DNA from: Azadirachta indica | Taxonomy: Eukaryota > Streptophyta > Magnoliopsida > Sapindales > Meliaceae | Reading direction: 5' to 3' | Assembly: GCA_022749755.1 (NCBI GenBank) | Contig: CM040442.1 | Location: 13,366,457-13,430,456 of the forward strand | Length of the DNA stretch: 64,000 nt | The notes under the pieces: generated by a model | Seen by the model: only the letters and a program-made list of their open reading frames with translations | What the model was told of the DNA's origin: nothing | The model's database searches: none | Made by a program: the position numbers and the translations under genes | Shown here: one piece after another, positions 23,201 through 33,900 of the stretch | How the letters are laid out: every line of letters starts with the position of its first letter | How positions within the stretch are numbered: position 1 is the first letter of the stretch

Positions 23201-26200
23201 CTGTTGTTTTTGAAAGACTTTGCCCATTGCTTCCTAAACACTCTGGGAATTCTGGAACAACAATGCAAAATGTATTTGACTTCAAATGGCTTCATGACCT
23301 GATGGATTGGGGAAAGTCACAACTTAAGGTCGTTGTTGTATACTGGAAACGAACGGTAACTTCTCTTCTCAATCTGCTAAAAGAGTCTTGCAATGGTACT
23401 TCCATATTGACAGTCAGGTCCATTGAAAGTCTCATTTCATCTGGTGAGCTTTGTATTTATTAACTTCTGTTCGGAAGTCTTATTTATTAACTATTTTGGT
23501 CCACTTATTTATTTATTCTTTTTTTTTATCTGTTGGTATTGTTATACCCCTTCTAGATAATCTTGACATGGATGAATTGGTGGAAAAAGTATCACGCCTG
23601 TGTGTTTTGTTATCAAAGGAAGCAATTTCCAACGGCGAAAGGACCTCCTTCAGGTCAAAGGCACATTTGCCTGAGAACTTGTGCTTTGAGAGAAAGTCTG
23701 TAGCTTTTGATTTACTACCTTTTGCCAAAAAGGATACGTATGTTGAAGTCCTGGATTCCAAAATAATGGCTGACAGGAATATAGATACTCTGATTGTTGT
23801 TTCAGATGATGAGACTGAAAGAGAACTTCCGGTCAATCAGGCCATTCAGTCTGGTGATATGAAGTCAAGACAGTGCATATTGGATAGCAAGACAGGGACT
23901 TCTACATCTGATAAAAGTGCTTCACAAACTGAATCTTTGCAGAAGAATGTTTCTAGTATGAATACGTCCAAGGATTTGTTGGATGATTTCCAGCAAAAAG
24001 CTAAGGATGCTTCTGACACTGCTTCTCAGAAGCAGGACTTGGAGAAATCGAAAGGCAAATCACTAGATTCTCTAAATTCAAAAGTTGTGGATGGAATGAA
24101 GAAAGAAATAAACTCCAAATCCAATGCAAATGATGCCTTCCCATCCCAGAATAGAGTTGATTTGAGGAATAAACCAGTTGAATCTTCTAAGGTTGCCAAA
24201 GCTACTGATATAATACTTAAAGAGTTAGTATGTGATCCTGAAAATGATCCACTGGAGTCTGCTTTTAAATCAGCAAAACATTCGCAGTCATATCTGGAAA
24301 AATCGGGTCCCTTTGTTCCTAAACGGCAAGTCATTCAACTTAAATCACCTTTTGAAAATCGATCTGGCCATTTGCATAGGCCAGAGACTGGAGTTAAAAG
24401 GTTCGGGCCACCAAAGCTTGATGACTGGTACAGACCCATTCTGGAAATAGATTATTTTGCAGCGGTTGGACTGGCATCTTCTAGTGAAGATGATAATCAT
24501 GTGCTTTGCAAATTTAAGGAGGTTCCTGTGTGTTTTCAATCACCTGAACAATATCTGGGCATCTTTCGGCCGTTGCTTCTAGAGGAGTTTAAAGCACAGT
24601 TACATAGTTCTTTTCTTGAAATGTCTTCATTGGAGGATATGTATTATGGCAGTCTGTCTGTGCTGTCAGTTGAGAGGGTTGACGACTTTCATCTTGTTCG
24701 TTTTGTTCATGATGACAATCAATCTGTGACATCTAAAAGCTTTTCAGAGAATGACCTTGTTTTGCTCACCAGAGAGCCTCCGCGAAAGACTTCCCATGAG
24801 GTTCATATGGTTGGAAAGGTATTATGTCATAACTTCTCTAATCACCTGTAGTTAGAGGTGGGTGGGAATCCATACATTTATGCAAATGGCAAATTATTTT
24901 GACATCCTGGCCATCATAGTTCTCAGAGATTGTATCACTAGCAAATCTGCCAGATAGTACCATTGTTTGTCAAAAGAGAAAGTATCGTCAGTAATTTGCA
25001 GTGTGGATACCAGCTGTTGTTCAGTGCTGCAAATGAGAAAGGCATGTAGTTGATGGCAACAAATTAGAAAGACATAATGGTGTTAGATACACGCACACAC
25101 ACACACACACACACCACACACCCACATCCACACCCAAACCCATATGCACACATGCCCACACGAACAGGCATACAAACACATTAGATTATTATAGTATGAT
25201 CTTTGAGATGATTACACTATCCTTGGACAACATATTTCTTAAACATTTGTATCCTATTCATCCTAAAATGCTACCAAATATCTCAGCAATGGTTTACATC
25301 TTTGATGACCATGGTCTCTATATGCTTCCTGAAGTCATTACTAAGTGTTGATATACAATTTTGTTTGTCAGCCCCACTGATGGCAGGCTTAAATGTCTGC
25401 TATCCATTGTAATCTATTCCTTTTATAATTGTTGAAGATTCACCATACTATGAACAATTAGGGGTTGGGTTGAGTGGTAAAAGACCCCTGGATTTGATCT
25501 AGAGTCAGGGATTCAAACCCCTTAAGGCCACCTGTAATGTTTTCTGATTATCAAGGTTGTAGCGTCCAGCAATAATCCCAGTTAAGAACTTGATGAACAT
25601 AGAAAGGTTGAGGGATATTTGGATATCACAAGGTGAAAAAATTAAAGAAGGAAAGATTCTCCATACTGATATTGGAGATTGAAAACATGTCCACTCTCTA
25701 AAATGCTATCAATCAAGCACAGAAGGTTGATGTGTTATTATTTAATTGGCAACAACTGGATCTTGTTTAAATCATTGGTAGACCTGAACTTTTTGGTGGC
25801 TCAGAGCTTGATATGAACATCTTTTTAATTTGGTCTTCCAATAGTTTGTGTTATATGTTTGTATTATGCTGAAGAACCAACTTGTTTCTTAGGTAGAGAG
25901 GCGTGAAAGAGATCACAAACGAGGGTCAAGCTTAGTGCTCGTGAGGTTCTATCTTCAAAATGGATCTGCTCGTTTAAATCAAGCAAGGAGGAACCTTCTT
26001 GAACGTAGTAAATGGCATGCTAGTCTCATTATGAGCATTACACCTCAACTTCGAGAATTTCATGCTTTATCATCATTAAAGAGTATCCCTTTACTTCCAA
26101 TTATTCTGAAACCTATCAGTGTTTCCCTTGGTTACAATGAATCAAGAGAACCTGATCTTGGTAAGCTTTCCCAGCCCTTGCAGCGAATTTTAAAAACCTC

Positions 26201-27822
26201 TTTTAATGAAAGTCAGCTGCAAGCTATCAGTGTTGCTATTGGGTCATTGAATTTAAAGAAAGATTGTGAATTGTCCCTTATTCAGGGCCCTCCAGGTATT
26301 TCTTTATTTATATTTTTATTGTTGTTTCTTTCTCTTTGATTTACTTCCAGTGGATATGAGGCATGCAGCATTCATGATGATTTTTTGTATGTATTTTTTG
26401 GTTTAATAGGGACTGGGAAGACCCGCACTATAGTGGCCATTATCAGTGCATTGCTTGCTTCTAGGTCTTCTGTCTATGGCCATCTGAAACAAAGTAGTTC
26501 ATGCACCAATTCTAGGCCAAAAATTAGCCAGTCTGTTGCAATTGCAAGGGCATGGCAGGATGCAGCCTTGGCCAGGCAATTAAATGATGATATGGAAAGG
26601 GATAAAAAATCATTGGAAAATTCTGTGAGAGGAAGGGTGCTCCTTTGTGCTCAATCAAATGCAGCAGTTGATGAGTTGGTATCAAGAATATCTAGTAAAG
26701 GCCTGTATGGTAGTGATGGTAAGATGTACAAGCCGTATCTTGTCAGGGTTGGAAATATTAAAACAGTTCATCCAAATTCACTACCCTTTTTTATTGATAC
26801 ACTCGTTGACCAACGTTTGGCTGAAGAGAAGATGAATTTAAGTGATTCTAAGAATGATTTGGGGAAGCACTCTTCTACACTACGTTCTAATTTGGAAAAG
26901 TTGGTTGACCGTATTAGGTTTTATGAAGCTAAGCGTGCTAATGTAAAAGATGGAAATTTAGGCCTTAACAATGTGTTGGAAGATGAAGCTCACAAGGGGG
27001 ATGATGTGAAAGAAATGTCTGATGCAGAAGTAGAGGTGAAGCTCAGAAAGCTATATGAACAAAAGAAACAAATTTATAAAGATCTTAGTGCTGCCCAGCT
27101 GCAGGAGAAGAAATCATATGAAGAAACCAAAGAGTTGAAACATAAACTGAGGAAGTCTATATTGAGGGAAGCTGAAATAGTGGTAACTACACTAAGTGGC
27201 TCTGGTGGAGATCTTTATGGAGTGTGCTCTGAATCTATATCGGGTTTTAAATTTGGTAATCCATCTGAGAATACTCTATTTGATTGTGTTGTTATTGATG
27301 AAGCAGCCCAGGTAATATTTTGTCCATTTAGTTATTTGGTTCAGGGTAGTGTTGCTTCATTTTAAATCATTTGAGCTCTGTGATAACACTACAGGCTCTG
27401 GAGCCTGCTACTTTGATTCCTCTCCAGCTGTTGAAGTCAAATGGGACAAAGTGTATTATGGTAAAGATTTAATTTTTTATCAAACACCGTGTAGACTTAA
27501 GAATTGTAACTGAAGTTTGAAATTTTTTAAGGTTGGCGATCCTAAGCAGCTTCCTGCAACAGTTCTCTCAAATGTTGCAAGCAAATTTCTGTATGAGTGC
27601 AGCATGTTTGAGCGTTTACAAAGGGCTGGGCATCCAGTTGTCATGCTTACCAAACAGGTAAAATGAATAAAAATTATTTATTTTAATCTTTTAGGAGTTG
27701 GGTACTTTAGACATGTAGTTCTTATGCTGATGAGACAGGCAGAAGAAGTTCATATAATTTATTTTAATTTTGCGTGAATGTTAAGTACTTTCTATATGCA
27801 TGTGTGTGTGTGTGTGTGTGTT

Positions 27823-27865
<43 letters not shown>

Positions 27866-30800
27866 AAGCCAGGAAAGAAATCTTTAAATATATATTTTTA
27901 TGCTGGCATTCACATGCGCCAAACCCCCATCCACACACACAAACACATCAAAAAATGTGCTACAATATTTGAAAATATCAATTGTGAAAAGTGTTATTAG
28001 GGTTGTGGGTTTTGGCATATCTGATGTTTGTATGAAGTTGGTAGATGTTCTCAGAAATTTAATTCAAAGTCAGGCAATATGAATTTTGAAGATCATAAAT
28101 TCATAATATTCCTAGAATTGAATGAGCTTCTTGTTGTGTATATTGTTATCTTCAAATTGATGGTTTTATTCTAGTTCTTATTGATGTCTACGATGAAAAT
28201 GCTTATAATTGTTAGCTTGGACCATACTGATTTTGGGATTTTTGTTGTTCCGTGGGCTTTGCAATTTGTAAGGGTTGTATTTTGATGAAAGCTTGTCATT
28301 AATTTCTTTAGATAGCAAGAAAGTTGTTCCCTTCAAATCATCTAGGGAGGGTTTATTCAGCCCTCTACCTAACTAACTATGCTATAAAAACTGAAGAGAA
28401 GCCCTCCATGTGGGCTGGTTGTTTACATCATTGTCACTTGGATGCTGCTCACATTTCAACTGACTAGGACTACAATTTGGTTCTTAAGTGATGGCATCTG
28501 TCCTATGGTGACAAATTAGGGAGGATTCAGATCAAACTCCTATGCTTACCTATCAATATTTCGGTTTAACATTTCTTTTGCTCAATGAGTTTTCTATATC
28601 TTCAGCCTAATTTTGTGTAGTTTGCTTTTCAAGTAATTTCATCTACTTCATAATGCTGTTTAAGATTTCAGTGGATGATTTACTTTAGTTTATTTTACCT
28701 TATGATTTTTTCATAGAGAAAATGTTATTTAATGTCACTGTGTGAAAGAGAAGTGTCTAGGCATGTATTTCTGTTTTCTTATAAGGAGTATTTTGAATTT
28801 TTTACTATTGGCAGTACCGGATGCATCCAGACATATGTCGGTTTCCTTCGTTGCATTTTTATGAAAGTAAGTTGCTGAATGGTGCGGAGATGTCAGAAAA
28901 ATCAGCACCATTTCATGCTACTGAAGGTCTTGGACCCTATGTATTTTATGATATTAGTGATGGCCAAGAACTGCGTGGTAAGAATTCTGGTGCATTCTCT
29001 CTTTATAATGAGCATGAGGTGGATGCTGCTATTGAATTACTCAGGTTTTTCAAGAAGAGGTATGCGTCTTTTCCTCCAAATTTTAGTTTCAATCTTGATT
29101 CTTATTTGAACTTTTGTCCAGCTGTTCAGTAGCTAATTGTTTCTAAGTTTCATGTTATACATACTTCATGCAGGCATCCATCTGAGTTTGTTGGTGGAAG
29201 AATTGGCATTATTACACCATACAAGAGTCAACTTCATCTTTTGCGATCTCGTTTTTCTAATGCATTTGGATCTTCTGTTATGTCTGAAATGGAATTTAAC
29301 ACAGTGGATGGTTTTCAAGGCAGGGAGGTTGACATACTGATACTTTCCACTGTTAGAGCAGCAGATTCATCCTCTACTGTGTCTGGGGTTAACTCAAGGA
29401 GTATTGGGTTTGTTGCTGATGTAAGAAGGATGAATGTTGCTCTGACAAGAGCCAGGTTCTCTTTATGGATTTTGGGTAATGCAAGGACTTTGCAGAAGAA
29501 CTTCAATTGGGCTGCTCTTTTGAAGGATGCTAAGGAGAGAAATCTGATCATGTCAGTTACAAGGCCATATCGTTCCTTTTTTAAATCCTCTCATAAGAAG
29601 AACCAGACTCCTGAGTATGAAAATTTAAGTCAGCTGAAGAAACAAAGTGGTAAAGATGGAGATGCTGTTCAGTTTGTCAAACAGATTGAGCGCAAATGTA
29701 AGCCAAACTCAGAAACAATAACCAAAGATGTTGATCATGTGGTTCAGAATGATAAGACAGTTGCTAGAGATGAAAAAACTATATCAAAAAGAGAAGACCA
29801 ACAAAATAGTAGAAGAAACAGAGACAAACCTGATTTTCCAATGAAGAGGGATCATCCTGCTGCCGCACATGGTGAGAACAGACTGTCCAAGAGTGTCAAA
29901 TGTGCAGTTGAGGGAGAACATGCTATGCATAATGAAAGGGGAGGTGAAGAGAGTGGCAAAAAGAAATTCAATTCTAGTACATTTCAAGGCCATAGGAAAG
30001 ATAAACATTCAAAGAGTAAATTGGACAAATCTGGACAGGAAGCAGGTAGTGATCAGAAGCATTCGAAGGTCAAGCTGTCAAAAAGTCCAAACATATGTTC
30101 TGCACAGGACAGAAGGATGAAAAAGTTTGAAGCTTCTATACCTTCAAAGGAAGGTAGTCTAAAAGAGCAAGTTGCAAATGATAGAGGAAGAAATTCTAAT
30201 ACTGTAGGCAGTTCTGAAGATTTAATTGCAAAAAGGAAGCAACAGCGTGAAGCTGTTGATGCTATTCTTTATTCTTCTCTCATTTCCTCTAAGAAGTCTC
30301 AACCATCAGTGAAACCTGCACATGCTAAAAGATCTCTTTCCCCAACTTCAACTGTTGGTAGTGGCATCAGACCACCCAAAACAAGAAAAGGTGAGTCCCG
30401 TGCTTTATTTCTGTATGTATGTTTAATACAGCTATTTATTAGTTAAGGTACTACTATTGGAAATGTGCTTATGTACAAGATATTTGTTGAGAATAAAACT
30501 TAGCACAAATTTGGTAACAACTAAAATGCGAATAAAGTTTTATTCTCAACAAATATCTTGTACATAAGCACATTTCCAAATTTGCTTTGGATACTAGTGT
30601 GTTGTAGTTATGAATGGTTAGCTTTATTATCCACTATGATTGTTTATTTTCTATCACAAAGGACAAAAGTTAATGGCCCTTGCATTGAAACTGTGTAAAA
30701 CCTTTGATTTATCTGGTTATTTGATTTTTAAATGGTTTTAGAGAATTTACATAGTGTTCTAGTTTTGTTCCTTTATCGCTCTACCTTTTTGGTTAGCATG

Positions 30801-30948
30801 AGCTTGCTTTGGCCTGCATGTTACTACATAGATCCCCTTCTGTTTTTTGTTTCCAATATTTAGTTATGCAGAAGAACTCCATATGTTTCTTTTATAATGT
30901 ATCTATTGATCATTTCCCTACATCTGTTGTTTCCTTTCAGATAAATGA
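14276..30948 (+). CDS. Sen1/senataxin-like superfamily-1 RNA/DNA helicase, 22 coding exons
   Basis: Likely a nuclear helicase resolving RNA:DNA hybrids and aiding transcription termination, by analogy with yeast Sen1; it resembles Arabidopsis AT1G16800. Coding exons: 14276-14403, 16786-17170, 17316-17432, 17511-17590, 19503-19649, 19748-19896, 20028-20158, 20295-20417, 20557-20630, 21156-21746, 21928-22039, 22186-22323, 22627-22953, 23170-23443, 23557-24818, 25893-26295, 26410-27311, 27395-27460, 27532-27657, 28815-29059, 29174-30390, 30941-30948. They join in frame to 2,334 residues. Residues 1-43 are acidic then basic (KRRR 32-35, possible NLS). About 43-900 is the helical Sen1 N-terminal region; 930-1250 is a disordered linker. 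Helicase motifs: GPPGTGKT 1478-1485, CAQSNAAVDEL, a charged coiled coil (stalk) before DEAAQ 1777-1781, GDPKQLP 1805-1811, QYRMHP 1845-1850, GFQGRE 1973-1978, RRMNVALTRAR 2011-2021. The tail is lysine-rich and disordered. Start chosen from the family opening RELLDRWRGIEEE. No coding lesion seen. Confidence 0.92.
14404..16785 (+). other. Helicase intron 1 (2.4 kb)
   Basis: The intron splits the tryptophan codon of the EEWFADAF segment (phase 2). It contains a 20-base T run near 15597, a (TGGAG) repeat at 15931-15955, and two diverged copies of CTGGGAAAGCACACTTC about 160 bp apart (16013 and 16175). A telomere-like TTTAGGGTTTAGGG lies at 16214-16227. Short open frames inside it show no homology I recognise. 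Confidence 0.7.
17591..19502 (+). other. Helicase intron 4 (1.9 kb) with a possible degenerate insertion
   Basis: The intron is far longer than its neighbours and mostly unremarkable. Between about 18005 and 18660 the text changes character. It follows a T-rich run, and on the minus strand it reads towards that run, as a reverse-inserted poly(A) retroelement would. I cannot assign it to a family. Confidence 0.35.
20159..20294 (+). other. Helicase intron 7, GC-AG type
   Basis: The exon ends CTTGCAG and the intron starts GCATGT and ends TTCAG. Using GC as donor keeps the frame and joins PFLQ to SLEALQDGEHE as in the family. The nearest GT (five bases into the intron) would create an immediate stop. 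GC-AG is the commonest minority class of plant introns. Confidence 0.8.
20622..20866 (+). repeat. Tandem duplication (122-bp period) across the exon 9 donor site
   Basis: Copy 1 starts in the last nine bases of exon 9 (TCATATGTG) and runs through the donor GTATGTTG. Copy 2 starts at 20744 with TCATATGTGATATGTTG. Both copies continue through TTGGCTGT-TGCTTTATTTTG and CTTCTTGAAAATTTGTGCAA. In copy 2 the donor GT is AT, so only the first copy can splice. Confidence 0.8.
25090..25131 (+). repeat. (AC)n microsatellite in helicase intron 15
   Basis: An interrupted run of AC dinucleotides (about 25091-25113 uninterrupted) grades into CCACACCC and ACACCC variants to about 25180. Confidence 0.8.
25459..25540 (+). 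repeat. Possible tRNA-derived SINE head in helicase intron 15
   Basis: The stretch GGTTGAGTGGTAAAAGACC resembles a Pol III A box. GGATTCAAACCCC, about 35 bp later, matches a B box (consensus GGTTCRANNCC). Spacing is tRNA-like. No complete tRNA fold or poly(A) tail was established. Confidence 0.35.
27798..27863 (+). repeat. Compound (TG)n(TA)n microsatellite in helicase intron 19
   Basis: An interrupted TG run is followed directly by about 14 TA units. It can be read as a short open frame of alternating Cys-Val and Tyr-Ile, which has no meaning. Confidence 0.85.
30391..30940 (+). other. Last helicase intron (550 bp)
   Basis: The donor is AAAAG|GTGAGT at 30391 and the acceptor TTTCAG ends at 30940. 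The next exon adds only D, K and stop. The intron carries a perfect inverted repeat in its first 200 bases. Confidence 0.65.
30457..30579. repeat. Perfect 45-bp inverted repeat (hairpin) with 33-nt loop
   Basis: Arms are 30457-30501 and 30535-30579; every base pairs. The loop is 30502-30534. Bases just outside and just inside the arms do not pair, so the ends are sharp. In RNA this would form a very stable stem. It could be a tiny foldback MITE or a small-RNA precursor. Confidence 0.9.
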
Positions 30949-31500
30949 ATTTTTGTCCTTACTGGGGTGAATTCGTCATGGTGAATGTGGATAACAGAAG
31001 AAAAAGTCAGGGATCTATTTTGTGATAGAATGAATTAGTGTAAGTCTATTGTTTGATATCAAGCTAAATTGGTTTAAGTCTTTGTTTATGTTTTTCCATT
31101 CTTACCAACTTTTTGTTGTTAATATTAATTTTGTTTTAGTTTAGACAGTTCCCAGATATGCATTTCAAGACCAGTAAAAGAGAATAAAATTTTGAGCACC
31201 ACCTCGAACTTGAGACGACGCGGAAGGTCTGGCAGCGTGCAGGACTTAAGACTAAAGATTTGAACCGAGCTCAAGCTTTGTAATGTAATGAAGATTGCAA
31301 GGCCAGTGTTATGATTGAGAATGAGGTAATTTAAATGCAGTAATTGCCTGTTTTCCTCGATTAGTTTTGAAAGAATACAGCATGATGGCACTTGCATTAG
31401 GGGGTGTTATTGCTTGCTTGTTTTTTACTGGGAAATTTTTCGTGAAACTGAAATAAACCTTAGTGTATATTAGATCAATTGATGTAAATACATATTTCTA
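30949..31500 (+). other. Helicase 3' untranslated region (approximate)
   Basis: It follows the TGA at 30946-30948. A candidate AATAAA lies at 31452-31457. From about 31390 onward the sequence is homologous to DNA downstream of the SAUR stop codon near 61.7 kb, so the 3' end of the transcript may lie in duplicated material. The real poly(A) site cannot be fixed from sequence. Confidence 0.4.
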
Positions 31501-32085
31501 TATTGTGCAAAGATCAAATTCAACATGTTTTGTAAATAGAAAAAACACTTGCTTCCATTTCTTAGAAAACAACGCAAACATTATTGCATTTTGCAAAAAT
31601 TGTCTCTGTTTTTTTATAACCTGTACTTTTGGTGGTTGCTAGGAAAATTTCGCCTCGAAGAGAAAACAGAATGCATTGTATGATCCTCCATTTCATATTA
31701 TCATGCACATGCTGTATTTAGGATACCCTCAAATTGAGAAGTTATGTGGTTGGATTTGAAGTTAAGACTCCATTTATTCGTCAATTTAATTTACGAGTTT
31801 GGATAAAAATAAAGATTGATCGGGTATATTTAATTCTTAACATGATTAATGATGACTCATATCACCAACTTTTCAATCTTTCTCACATGTAATAAAATCT
31901 TTGATTGATAATCATATCAAATTAAATCATATTATTTCACGAAATCATTTTATTATTAATATTTCACGATCATTGTTTTCGCCAACCAAATTCATTAAAG
32001 CATCACAGAAGCTGAGAATGAAAATGATAGTGCTAGTACTGGTAGGGATTTGCATTGCACATGAAAAGGATCTTCTCTAATTACT
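31390..32085 (+). repeat. Diverged duplicate of the SAUR downstream flank
   Basis: Two colinear blocks match DNA downstream of the SAUR gene in the same orientation. Block 31405-31745 matches 61690-61990, sharing for example GCATTGTATGATCCTCC, ATTTCATATTATCA and CCTCAAATTGAGAAG. Block 31895-32085 matches 63800-64000, sharing AAATCTTTGATTGATAATC, CCAACCAAATTCATTAAA and TTGCACATGAAA-GGATCTT. The spacer is about 0.13 kb here and about 1.8 kb at the SAUR side. Confidence 0.85.
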
Positions 32086-32115
32086 TGGAGTTCACATAAA
32101 AGAGATCACATCTGG

Positions 32116-32309
32116 TGCAAGACCTTTTTCATGTATTGCTGCAGCACATTGTATTATGGGAAAATGTCCGAAAACCTTCTGCAAGACCTTTTTCATGTGT
32201 TGCTGCAGCACATTGTATTATGGGAAAATGACCGACAACCTTCTGCAAGACCTTTTTCATGTATTGCTGCAGCACATTGTATTATGGGAAAATGACCGAA
32301 AACCTTCTG
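32116..32309 (+). repeat. 64-bp tandem repeat, three copies
   Basis: TGCAAGACCTTTTTCATG starts copies at 32116, 32180 and 32244, an exact 64-bp period. Copies differ at only a few positions (GTATTG/GTGTTG, TGTCCG/TGACCG, GAAAAC/GACAAC). The unit contains GCTGCAGC, a short palindrome. Because 64 is not a multiple of three, an open frame through it has no repeated peptide. Confidence 0.95.
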
Positions 32310-33449
32310 CGGTTAAAACGATAATGGGAAAAATTGAATTTTTAAGGGCATTTGAGTCCAATTAATGTAGAGATGACGTGTGATACTGTTATAAATTTAA
32401 CTAAAATGAAACAAAATTTCTTTTATGAATTTGTTTGAAAGATTGGGTAGATAATGAAGACTTTCTTTTTTTTTTATATATGTTTTGGGTTGGGAATGAA
32501 ATTGACCGTGATTAATTTTGTGAGATAATTATGTTGATATCCAAATTTGTAGTTGTGATATTATACAGTAAAAATTGAATTTTTTTTTTGCCTTAAAAAA
32601 AATCACTTTATTATTTATTTCAGAAAAGTTATGAATAAATTCATATTAAGAGAATATTATATATATATATATATAAGCTCTAATTTCTTTATTGTAGTAA
32701 TATTAGAAATTTTAATAAAATATGAAGTGTATCTTATAGAATTATAACTTGTTTTAAATTACGACTTCCAATTTCAGTTTTCCTTTTCTCATAAGAATTT
32801 TCTTTTAGTGACAACCTTATTAATTAATCAGATTCACTTGTGTGACACTTGGACAGAATTTTTTCTAAGTTGATTTGAACAAGATGTAATAGAATTGCCC
32901 AAACATCAAGTGAGTTAGCACGAAGCACAGAATTTTTTCTAAGTTGATTTTAAAATTGACTGATGCTTGTCCAATTCTTATTTTCAATCGATTTGGTTTC
33001 AATTCTATAAGAAAAAATATAAAATTTTCTTATCAGTCCGATTTTCACAAATCTCATATCAAATCGGATTGTGTCCACACGTCAAAGCATGAGATGAAGC
33101 ACAGTTGGGTACGTTTGGATTACTGATAAGATGTTTTCAACCCATATGGGCAAAGTAGGCAAAATTTTTAATTTTGGCAGGTGCATGCACAGACTTTCAA
33201 TGCATGGAGTAAGATTTTTCTATCCATATTGGTTGAGTATGAAAAGTTGATGCAAATGGATACAAATTTTCAATAAATTTTTGGGTGTATCAATCAGGTA
33301 TCTTGACTATGTTTATCGATGGCATATAAAGAAGAAAATTTTCTTCCTTCTTCTCTTGACTCGATGCAGCAATTCATGAGCAAGGGATCCCTTCCTCTCC
33401 TATACATCACAGGCTTTTGTAAATAGTAAATAAAAAAAAGTTCAAAACA
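32310..33449. other. AT-rich intergenic DNA
   Basis: No gene was recognised. A direct repeat ACAGAATTTTTTCTAAGTTG occurs at about 32853 and 32928. A (TA) run lies near 32656-32676. Confidence 0.5.
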
Positions 33450-33900
33450 GAAATCTAAAGAGAGAATCATGTCCAAGGAGATGGTGAGCTCCTTCAAAGC
33501 TAGGATTGGCCAAACTCGAGAAATCAACGCCCTTGATGACCGAGTAAAGGAGCATGAGACAGGGTGATTAACATAACGTTAGTGCGTGATCTCGAAGGAA
33601 AACTCCAACAAACCATAAAGCAAGCCATGGAAGAATTTTAAGAAATAGTATTGGCACCTCTGACATCCTTCAGTCAACAGTCAAGATTTGTAATGTGGAA
33701 GTCATGGTCATTGCTACAAGGATGCAACCTGAGAGCAAAATATTAAAGATTTTTTGTTTTTTTGTATACCAGACCAAGTTCACCCCCTTCATTTGGAGAG
33801 ACCAACTTCGGGGTTTAAATAGGCAAAACCCTCTGATCCATGACCTCATTCCCACATCTTCATCACGTGAACAATAGTTGAGGTGCCGCGAGAGAAGGCA
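33450..33900 (+). pseudogene. Gag-like retrotransposon fragment
   Basis: A short frame reads SSFKARIGQTREINALDDRVKEHETG and then stops. This looks like the coiled N-terminal part of plant gypsy gag proteins. The first 138 bases are about 80 percent identical by eye to the reverse complement of 58501-58612. The following sequence to about 33900 is less AT-rich than its surroundings but shows no domain I can name. Confidence 0.4.

Noticed and set aside
23513..24334. Minus-strand open frames of about 100 codons within helicase exon 15
   Set aside because: They are shadows of a 1.26-kb coding exon; the serine-rich composition simply reflects the sense codons.
27778..28000. Cys-Val and Tyr-Ile repeat peptides
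   Set aside because: They come from translating the (TG)n(TA)n microsatellite inside an intron.
32156..32365. 69-codon open frame with repeated peptides
   Set aside because: It is produced by the 64-bp tandem repeat; the period is not a multiple of three, so the frame shifts in every copy.
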